Below, one piece after another: positions 1 to 5,203 of a DNA stretch of 10,667 nucleotides. Under the pieces are notes generated by a model, which had not been told where the DNA came from, did not search any database, and worked only from the letters and a program-made list of their open reading frames with translations. Numbering within the stretch: the first letter of the stretch is position 1; the number at the start of each line of letters is the position of its first letter. The DNA is from Acidobacteriota bacterium. Lineage in GTDB: Bacteria; Acidobacteriota; Terriglobia; Terriglobales; Acidobacteriaceae. The stretch spans positions 1 to 10,667 of the forward strand of contig JAJXXN010000120.1 in NCBI GenBank assembly GCA_021781075.1, read 5' to 3'. The position numbers were made by a program, and so were the translations under genes.

Positions 1-265
1 CAAGTTTCTCCTGCGTGGCCAGTGATGCAAAATTTGCAAGCGGGTTGAGCGCGTAATCACCCCACAGCCCGCTGCTCAGCACATAGCTCAACATGCCCGC
101 CGCTGAAAGCAATACGCTGCCAAGAAACGATTGCGCTGCCGAGCGCGAGCGGCCAAGGCCGGCGTTGATGAGCGCCACCCCGGCAGGCGCCAGCGGCGCG
201 ACAAGCAGCCCTGTCAGGGCGGCGATAAAGCCCGCGTCAAGCGGTGCCGCGGCCCCGGCAATCAT
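1..265 (-). CDS. Ammonium transporter (Amt/Rh family)-like protein, N-terminal part only
   Basis: The reading frame starts at ATG 265 and leaves the window at base 1, so 88 residues are visible and the C-terminal part (most of the eleven helices expected of the family) is missing. Residues 10-35 form a first hydrophobic helix (DAGFIAALTGLLVAPLAPAG) that runs into VALINAGLGRSRSAAQ. This matches the first-helix signature of Amt proteins, typically PGLALFYGGLVRxKN, and a second hydrophobic stretch follows (FLGSVLLSAAGMLSYVLSSG). Amt proteins carry ammonium or ammonia across the inner membrane; the twin histidines and gating phenylalanines that would prove transport lie beyond the edge. Its ATG overlaps the stop of the upstream small gene (ATGA), which suggests translational coupling. 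No PII (glnK) gene is visible in front of it. The family call is fairly secure, transport function is not. Confidence 0.65.
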   Translation of the reverse strand, partial: MIAGAAAPLDAGFIAALTGLLVAPLAPAGVALINAGLGRSRSAAQSFLGSVLLSAAGMLSYVLSSGLWGDYALNPLANFASLATQEKL

Positions 266-432
266 GCGCGCGTCTCCATCTGGGCACGGAGCAATAGCCC
301 AAGGCCCAGCAACTCAACCGCCAGCGCGCAAACAATGAACACAGCGCGATGCCCCACGTCGGGCATCAGTTGGAGCGCGGCCACAGTCAGTGCAAAGCCC
401 GCGAGAAGCAAAAACACCCCGGCGATACGCAT
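262..432 (-). CDS. Small two-helix membrane protein coupled to the Amt-like gene
   Basis: A 56-residue frame starts at ATG 432, with a Shine-Dalgarno-like GGCAGG about six bases upstream, and ends in a TGA that overlaps the ATG of the Amt-like gene by two bases. It encodes two hydrophobic segments, roughly residues 3-22 (IAGVFLLLAGFALTVAALQL) and 30-48 (AVFIVCALAVELLGLGLLL), joined by a short polar loop MPDVGH, and ends in a charged tail (RAQMETRA). I do not recognise a family. The evidence that it is real is the ribosome-binding site, the ATGA overlap, the clean hydrophobic pattern and codon use like its neighbours. It may be an accessory or regulatory subunit of the transporter, but that is inference from coupling alone. 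The alternative is a leader frame that only serves to translate the downstream gene. Confidence 0.6.
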   Translation of the reverse strand: MRIAGVFLLLAGFALTVAALQLMPDVGHRAVFIVCALAVELLGLGLLLRAQMETRA

Positions 433-530
433 GTGTTACCTGCCTTGTCTTTACGATATTTTACCGTTCAATTTATTTTTCTTTTATAAGGAAACCGTCA
501 TGGGTTGAATCACACAAACCGCCACCGGCT
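433..530 (-). promoter_or_regulatory. AT-rich gap, possible promoter for the small-protein/Amt pair
   Basis: The 98 bases between the glycosyltransferase stop and the small membrane gene are clearly richer in A and T than the rest of the window. On the minus strand they contain two -10-like hexamers, TATAAA (488-483) and TAAAAT (463-458). Neither has a convincing -35 box at 16-18 bases. No terminator hairpin follows the glycosyltransferase, so read-through from it is also possible. Confidence 0.3.
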
Positions 531-2408
531 TTACTTTGCACCCACCAGGTACACCACCAGGTCCTGCTCTGGCCAAAGGAAGAGCTGCTCCGTATGGCGG
601 CCCTCCAGAAAATCATTCAACGTCTCCGTTGTGTGCAGGTCGGCACCCTTCTTGCCATTCAAACGCACAACCAGCAGGTGCTCACTGTCGGGTACGCCGT
701 CCTCGTCGTAATTCACCACCTCGCTGTTGCGATAGTACGAAAGCCCGTACTCCACATCGCGGCGCACACGGAAAACCGCCACCGTCTCGTCCGGCGGAAT
801 CACGCTCTCAATTTTTTCAGCCAGCGGCCGCGCCGAGTAGGCGCGGTCCAGCAGGTTGATCACCCGCTTCGACGCGTCGATGCCCGGCACGAACCACAAT
901 GGCCCGATGCCATAGAGGAACAGCATCAGCACCACCAACACCGCCGAGGTTGCAAGTCGCAGCCACGCCAACCCGTAAAACTTCACCACAATCAACACCA
1001 GCGCCGCTGCGCCCCAGGCGGCAACCAGCGCCGCCAATACCGCGCTCATCGGCGGCTGCTTGGCGCCATTGGCCACAAACCACGGCAGCAACAGCGCCGC
1101 CGCAGTCAATATCGCCACCAGTGCAGCATGCATCAACAGCATCCAGCGCGGCAACCCGTTCGCCCGCCGGCGGAAGAGATAATCGCCGGTGAGAATGGTG
1201 ATGGGCGGCAGCGCCGGCAAAATGTAACCCGGCAGCTTCGATTGCGAAAAACTGAAAAACAAAATGGGAATAACCGCCCACAGCACCAGAAACTCCGGAA
1301 ATGCGTCACCGGGCCGCGGTGCGCACGCTGGGCATCCCTTGGTGTGCCGCAGCTTCCACTCGCGCACGGACACGCGTATCCCGTTGGCCAAAGCCCGCAC
1401 CGCCAACACCGTCCACGGCATCAGCGCCATCAACACCACCACAAGGTAGTACCAGAAGGGCTGCTGGTGCTGGTAGCGGTTGGTGGCAAACCGCTCCAGG
1501 TTGTGCTGCATGAAGAACTCATAAAAGAAGGTCGGGTTCTTGTGCTGCACCGCGATAAACCAGGGCAGCACAATCGCAAAATAGAGCAATACGCCCGGCC
1601 ACCAGAAGGAGCGCCTCAGCAGCGACCACTCCTTGCGCAGCGCCGCAAAGGCCGCAATGATCAACAGCGCCAAAAACGGCGCCACCGGCCCCTTGGCCAG
1701 CGTCGCCAGGCCAGTGAAAAAGTAAATATCAAACAGCCAGAACTTCGAGTCCGTCTCGTACCACGCGTACCACCCCAGCAACCCGATGGCTAGCGGCGCC
1801 GCAAGCTGCATGTCCGTCGACGCGCCCCGCGAAAAACCAAGCATGCCGGCCGATGCGGCCGTGATCAACGCCGCGTCCAAATGCCCGCCAAATCGAAACC
1901 GGCGCATGTGCAGGTAGATGAGTGCGCAAAGAATCAATGCAAAGCTCACCGAGGGCAGGCGCGCGCTCCAATCATGCGCTCCAAATTCACGCGAGAAAAG
2001 CATCGCCCGCCAATAATATAGCGCCGGCTTCTCCAGCCAGGGCTTGCCATACAAATAAGGGGTGACGCAGGCGCTCAGGCGGTCCTTGATGGTCGTGGCG
2101 GCATCGAACTTGTCCATCATCTCATGGGCAATCTGCGCATAGCGCGGCTCATCCGCGCCCACCAGGCCCATCCCCGCGCCGCCAAACAGCGGAGTCACGC
2201 CATAGCCGAGAAAGAATATGGAAAAGGAGAGGAATACCGCGGCTTCCAGAAGGAATGCCTTCCCCGGCAGCTTGTCGCGCCAATTTTGAATTCGATGGAT
2301 CGGCTGATTAGTCTTTTCCACTGTCGTTGCCTGCCCGCGTGGATCCAATTCCGCACCTTGGACGAATAAAGATAGGCTATCAGATGGTTTCAACAAATTG
2401 GCGCTCAT
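531..2408 (-). CDS. GT-C fold glycosyltransferase of the ArnT/PMT (GT39/GT83-like) family
   Basis: This 625-residue polytopic membrane protein resembles ArnT and other PMT_2-type enzymes, which move a sugar from a polyprenyl-phosphate carrier to a lipid or protein at the outer face of the inner membrane. About 50 polar residues precede the first helix (52-75). The first periplasmic loop carries DEPRYAQIA at 86-94, the acidic DE-x-RY motif that binds the donor phosphate or metal in this family, then WLEKPALYYW at 124-133, equivalent to the EKP-x-x-YW of ArnT. Further helices follow, then SQSKLPGYILPALPP at 388-402, like the KLPxYILP motif of ArnT. A soluble C-terminal region covers roughly residues 510-625. 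The donor and acceptor cannot be told from sequence. The start at ATG 2408 has no clear ribosome-binding site, and a shorter start inside the polar N-terminus is possible. A terminator upstream separates it from the radical SAM gene. Confidence 0.85.
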   Translation of the reverse strand: MSANLLKPSDSLSLFVQGAELDPRGQATTVEKTNQPIHRIQNWRDKLPGKAFLLEAAVFLSFSIFFLGYGVTPLFGGAGMGLVGADEPRYAQIAHEMMDKFDAATTIKDRLSACVTPYLYGKPWLEKPALYYWRAMLFSREFGAHDWSARLPSVSFALILCALIYLHMRRFRFGGHLDAALITAASAGMLGFSRGASTDMQLAAPLAIGLLGWYAWYETDSKFWLFDIYFFTGLATLAKGPVAPFLALLIIAAFAALRKEWSLLRRSFWWPGVLLYFAIVLPWFIAVQHKNPTFFYEFFMQHNLERFATNRYQHQQPFWYYLVVVLMALMPWTVLAVRALANGIRVSVREWKLRHTKGCPACAPRPGDAFPEFLVLWAVIPILFFSFSQSKLPGYILPALPPITILTGDYLFRRRANGLPRWMLLMHAALVAILTAAALLLPWFVANGAKQPPMSAVLAALVAAWGAAALVLIVVKFYGLAWLRLATSAVLVVLMLFLYGIGPLWFVPGIDASKRVINLLDRAYSARPLAEKIESVIPPDETVAVFRVRRDVEYGLSYYRNSEVVNYDEDGVPDSEHLLVVRLNGKKGADLHTTETLNDFLEGRHTEQLFLWPEQDLVVYLVGAK

Positions 2409-2453
2409 TTTTATCGCTGGAACTCCCGAATGTCATTTGGCATCTGCCTGCGC

Positions 2454-2493
2454 AAAAAAATATCCCGGCGATTCAACTTGCTCTCGCCGGGAT
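2454..2493 (-). terminator. Rho-independent terminator of the radical SAM gene
   Basis: A perfect 10-bp stem pairs 2462-2471 with 2484-2493 around a 12-base loop. On the minus strand it is followed, after one base, by seven T residues (A-run 2454-2460 on the plus strand). It lies 46 bases after the radical SAM stop and before the glycosyltransferase start, so the two co-oriented genes are probably separate transcription units. Confidence 0.88.
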
Positions 2494-2539
2494 TCTTTGC
2501 TCACACAACATCGATAAAAATCATTTGCGGCGCATTCTG

Positions 2540-3745
2540 TTAAACCACTGAAACCACCGGCTCGGCCGCACCAGGTTGCGGCGCAACCCAGTTCCGCGGC
2601 TGGTAAATGCAGCACGGCTCCTGCGCCAGCGGGTCGCCGGTCAGCGCATAGGCGCGGGCGCGCGAGCCGCCGCAAATCTCCTTGAACTCGCAGGCCCCGC
2701 ACTTGCCCTCAAGCTGGCTGGTGTCGCGCAGCGCCTTGAAGATCGGCGCCTCGCGGTAAATTTCCCGCAGGCTCTTCTCGCGGATATTGCCGGCATGAAT
2801 CGGCAGGAAGCCACTGGGATACACATTCCCGACGTGCGAGATAAAAACAAATCCCTTGCCGTCGTTGACGCGGCGTGTCGCCCAGCCAATATTCCGCGCG
2901 TGCGTGGTGGCCTTGGGGTCGCCCGGCTCATAGGCGTGTGCAACCGCCTCGGCGGTGTGCATCGCGGCGCCGCCCGGATGATGACCGAATTTGCGCTCCT
3001 CCAGGTTGTGCTGGATCAGGTAGCGCCGGTAGTGCATCGCCTCCGTGGTCTTGATCTGGAAACTGGCGCGGTGTGAAAGCTCATAAAGCTTGCCAAAAAT
3101 CTGCTCAAACTCCTCGCCGCTCAAAAGGTCGTCCACCTGCCCGCGGCCTACCGGGACCAGGAAAAACACATTCCACATCACGATCTTCTGCTTCTCGAAC
3201 AGGTCCACCAGGTTGTCCAGGTCGTGCGCATTGTGGCGGCTGATCGTCGTGTGCACCTGGATCGGCATCCCCGCCTCAGCGGCCCACTCAATCGCCTGGA
3301 TGGTGCGCGCATAGGCGCCGGGCAAGCCCCGGAACTTGTCATGTATCTCCGGGCAGGAGCCATCCAACGAAATCCCAAGCCGCACCACCCCGGCCTCTTT
3401 CATCTTGAAGATTGCCTCGCGCGTCAAAAGTGGCGTCGCGCTTGGCGTCACCGCCACCTTCACATTTTTCGTCGCCGCGTAGCGTACCAGGTCATAAAGA
3501 TCCGTGCGCTTCAGAGGGTCGCCGCCTGTAAACACAAAAATCGGAATCTTCAGGTCGCTGATCTCATCAATCAGTGCCTTGGCTTCCTCATGGCTCAACT
3601 GGTCGGGGTGGGGGACCGGCTGCGCAGAGGCGCGGCAGTGTTTGCATGCAAGGTCGCACGCCTGCGTGATCTCCCAAATGGCCAAGAAAGGCGTCTCGTC
3701 ATAATCCAGCCCGCCGCGGGCTGGTATGTTATGCATTGCTACCAT
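2540..3745 (-). CDS. Radical SAM/SPASM enzyme resembling heme-pathway NirJ/AhbC/AhbD (TIGR04053-like)
   Basis: The 401-residue protein has the radical SAM cluster motif C30-x3-C34-x2-C37 (QACDLACKHCRAS), the TGGDP motif at 73-77 that contacts SAM, and LGISLDG at about 123-129. The C-terminal SPASM-type cluster reads C349-x2-C352-x5-C358 with C378/C379 about 20 residues further on, in the context CGGSRARAYALTGD. That context is shared with the heme-maturation enzymes NirJ, AhbC and AhbD and with the uncharacterised BA_1875 family (TIGR04053), which I consider the best match from memory. Such enzymes cleave SAM to a 5'-deoxyadenosyl radical; the substrate here is unknown, though a tetrapyrrole or peptide is plausible. 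ATG 3745 is chosen because AGGAGGT lies nine bases upstream. The gene diverges from the stress-protein gene. No heme biosynthesis gene is visible nearby. Confidence 0.88.
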   Translation of the reverse strand: MVAMHNIPARGGLDYDETPFLAIWEITQACDLACKHCRASAQPVPHPDQLSHEEAKALIDEISDLKIPIFVFTGGDPLKRTDLYDLVRYAATKNVKVAVTPSATPLLTREAIFKMKEAGVVRLGISLDGSCPEIHDKFRGLPGAYARTIQAIEWAAEAGMPIQVHTTISRHNAHDLDNLVDLFEKQKIVMWNVFFLVPVGRGQVDDLLSGEEFEQIFGKLYELSHRASFQIKTTEAMHYRRYLIQHNLEERKFGHHPGGAAMHTAEAVAHAYEPGDPKATTHARNIGWATRRVNDGKGFVFISHVGNVYPSGFLPIHAGNIREKSLREIYREAPIFKALRDTSQLEGKCGACEFKEICGGSRARAYALTGDPLAQEPCCIYQPRNWVAPQPGAAEPVVSVV

Positions 3746-3803
3746 AATGAACTACCTCCTGGGGAATACCGCCGTGCCTCCATGGGAGGCCTCATACCTC
3801 TTC
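3739..3803 (-). promoter_or_regulatory. Leader of the radical SAM gene: strong ribosome-binding site, hairpin and overlapping short frame
   Basis: A strong Shine-Dalgarno sequence, AGGAGGT, lies at 3760-3754. Just upstream a 6-bp hairpin (GCCTCC, loop CAT, GGAGGC) occupies 3790-3776. Its CCTCC arm could instead pair with the GGAGG of the ribosome-binding site, so two exclusive structures are possible. An ATG in the hairpin loop (3783) opens a 14-codon frame (MEARRYSPGGSSLW) that covers the ribosome-binding site and stops at 3739, inside the first codons of the radical SAM gene. Whether any of this acts in control is inference. Confidence 0.35.
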
Positions 3804-3875
3804 ACGCAACGAGCCGGTTAGGGAAGTCGTCTCCCGCGCACTGCATTTAGAAAATCATCCTTGCCCGTTCTTGAA

Positions 3876-3891
3876 TGTGATTTTTGTCACT
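3876..3891. promoter_or_regulatory. Crp/Fnr-family type operator, copy 1
   Basis: The sequence TGTGA-TTTTTG-TCACT is a near-perfect match to the CRP consensus TGTGA-N6-TCACA, with nine of ten half-site bases, and is followed by GAACT. It sits 130 bases from the radical SAM start and 238 bases from the stress-protein start. A plus-strand -10-like TATATT (3903-3908) would place its centre at -31.5, overlapping the -35 region. A minus-strand TCTAAA (3851-3846) would place it near -44.5. It could therefore serve the radical SAM gene, but the start point is not fixed. Confidence 0.6.
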
Positions 3892-4012
3892 GAACTGGAA
3901 AATATATTGCGTCAAGGGGCGCTTAAGCCACTCCGAATTAACGCTGTCCCGCCTTTCCATGAGCCCGCTTCGCATCACCGCTCCCCACGGCGTTACAATT
4001 TACATGCCGTGT

Positions 4013-4028
4013 TGTGAGCCCTATCACT
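4013..4028. promoter_or_regulatory. Crp/Fnr-family type operator, copy 2
   Basis: TGTGA-GCCCTA-TCACT has the same half-sites as copy 1 and the same following bases GAACT, while the six central bases differ entirely. Conserved arms with a free centre are what a dimeric helix-turn-helix regulator leaves behind. Its centre (4020.5) is exactly 41.5 bases before the start point predicted from the -10-like CATACT at 4050-4055, the class II activator position. Confidence 0.68.
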
Positions 4029-4049
4029 GAACTTCCACGGGCCCTGGCG

Positions 4050-4062
4050 CATACTTATGCTG
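4050..4062 (+). promoter_or_regulatory. Candidate activator-dependent promoter of the stress-protein gene
   Basis: CATACT (4050-4055) matches four of six bases of the -10 consensus and would start transcription near 4062, leaving a leader of about 68 bases. No good -35 box exists, as expected for a class II promoter whose activator site (4013-4028) sits in that place. Confidence 0.4.
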
Positions 4063-4129
4063 CTTCATGGTGCGCACCGCGCGTCGTCTCTTTTTCAAGT
4101 GCTTGGCGTGCACCGGAAGGAGGGAGCCT

Positions 4130-5092
4130 ATGACCACCATGGTCAACCCGGGCTGGAGCAAACCCTCCAACCTGTTGTTTGCCTCCGAGATCCCCGCCGA
4201 TCCCAAAGCCTTCCATCTTGCGCTCGAACAAGCCAAAGAGTTCGGTGCCAAACTTGCCATCTTTCACGCTTATGACACGCTCGTCGTCGCGGCCAGCGAA
4301 ACCTCAGGTATCCGCTACTACTATTACCAGGCCTCCGCCGAGATCGAGTACACGGCATTGAATCCACTCGCCGAGGAGGCGCACAAAGCCGGCGTCGATT
4401 GCCAGGTCGTCGTCCGGCCCGGCCTTCCCGCCGAGCAGATTCTCCATTACATACGCGAACAAAAAATCGACCGCGTCATCATGGGCACTCATGGACGCGG
4501 CACACTCGGGCAGCTCATCCTCGGTTCCGTCGCCGAGGCCGTTGTCCGCACCTCCTATGTCCCCGTGATGGTCATCGGGCCAAATGTCTTCGCCGCTCGA
4601 CTGGACCACTACTCCACCCGCAACGTGCTCTGCGCCGTCCATGAGGAGGACCGCAGTTACACCGTCGTCGCACTCGCCGCGCAAATTGCCTTCGAGCACA
4701 AGGCACGGCTCGTACTGCAACACGTCATCCGCCCGCAAGAACGACACCATACCCTCGCCGGGCGCTCACTCGAGCAGATGGAGCGCGACCTCCTCCTGCT
4801 CATCCCCATCAACCTCCAAAATCAGCTTCAGGTGGAAGCGATAGTCGTGCCCGGCGACCCGGTCGATGAGCTGTTATATCAAGCTAAAGCGCAGCAGGCC
4901 GACCTCGTCGTCATCGGTGCGCACCACGCCTCCCTCTTTGCCTCCTTCTCCCGCCCGGGTGTGGTCCACAAGATTCTCACCCACACGCAATGCCCGGTCC
5001 TGACCGTCTCCAACCTGGTCACCGAGCTGGCAGGGGAACACCGCAAGCAACACGCTCATGCGGACGAGGCCTACATGGCGGGCGTCTTCTAA
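4130..5092 (+). CDS. Tandem-domain universal stress protein (UspA family)
   Basis: The 320-residue protein holds two Usp domains, roughly 10-150 and 163-294. Domain 1 ends in a complete nucleotide-binding motif G-x2-G-x9-G-S at G119, G122, G132 and S133 (GTHGRGTLGQLILGS), as in ATP-binding Usp proteins. In domain 2 the equivalent stretch GAHHASLFASFSRPG (263-277) has lost the pattern, so this half probably does not bind ATP in the same way. Usp proteins are cytoplasmic and help cells survive starvation, oxygen limitation or energy stress; the exact action is unknown. I chose ATG 4130 over the longer frame from ATG 4067 because GGAGG lies six bases upstream and the extra 21 residues (basic and cysteine-containing) are unlike a Usp N-terminus. 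The candidate Crp/Fnr-type operators upstream suggest stress-dependent activation. The histidine-rich tail (EHRKQHAHADE) is unremarked in the family as far as I know. Confidence 0.9.
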   Translation: MTTMVNPGWSKPSNLLFASEIPADPKAFHLALEQAKEFGAKLAIFHAYDTLVVAASETSGIRYYYYQASAEIEYTALNPLAEEAHKAGVDCQVVVRPGLPAEQILHYIREQKIDRVIMGTHGRGTLGQLILGSVAEAVVRTSYVPVMVIGPNVFAARLDHYSTRNVLCAVHEEDRSYTVVALAAQIAFEHKARLVLQHVIRPQERHHTLAGRSLEQMERDLLLLIPINLQNQLQVEAIVVPGDPVDELLYQAKAQQADLVVIGAHHASLFASFSRPGVVHKILTHTQCPVLTVSNLVTELAGEHRKQHAHADEAYMAGVF

Positions 5093-5120
5093 ACCGCGCG
5101 CTGAACGCCTGAAGCAGCCG

Positions 5121-5153
5121 AGGGCGGCGGGCATACCTCCAGCTCGCCGCCCT
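5121..5153. terminator. Hairpin between converging genes, probable terminator
   Basis: A 12-bp stem pairs 5121-5132 with 5142-5153 (GGGCGGCG against CGCCGCCC, with one G-T pair) around a nine-base loop. It lies 28 bases after the stress-protein stop and about 50 after the stop of the opposing UnbV gene. Neither strand shows a clear T-run, so it may be an imperfect or Rho-assisted terminator, or only protect the mRNA ends. Confidence 0.5.
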
Positions 5154-5203
5154 TGGTCTTAGACCCGGCTCACGCGCTTCTCTTGCGCACTTCCTCTTTG
5201 CAG

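Larger units (their letters stand above)
3746..4129. promoter_or_regulatory. Divergent control region between radical SAM and stress-protein genes
   Basis: These 384 bases hold no convincing gene. They contain two Crp/Fnr-type operators (3876-3891 and 4013-4028), the radical SAM leader (3746-3803), an 8-bp palindrome GCTTAAGC (3921-3928), -10-like boxes at 3903-3908 and 4050-4055, and the stress-protein ribosome-binding site (4117-4124). The length is generous for two simple promoters and fits the presence of regulation. Confidence 0.6.

Noticed and set aside
390..1793. Long open frame (467 codons) on the plus strand opposite the glycosyltransferase
   Set aside because: It lies almost wholly antisense to a clear gene, its product is a low-complexity mix rich in Gln, Arg, His and Pro, it shows no domain, and long antisense frames are expected from the GC-rich third codon positions.
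2576..3076. 166-codon plus-strand frame opposite the radical SAM gene
   Set aside because: Antisense shadow of a well-supported enzyme; no ribosome-binding site or recognisable domain.
3064..3085. TGTGA followed by AAGCTC inside the radical SAM gene, checked as a third Crp/Fnr-type site
   Set aside because: The second half-site (ATAAA) does not match TCACA, and the position is within a coding region.
4067..4129. Upstream ATG that would lengthen the universal stress protein by 21 residues
   Set aside because: The extra residues are basic and unlike a Usp N-terminus, and a strong GGAGG site sits six bases before ATG 4130.
5155..5165. Short palindrome GGTCTTAGACC after the stress-protein gene
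   Set aside because: Only five base pairs per arm, next to a better hairpin, with no sign of function.
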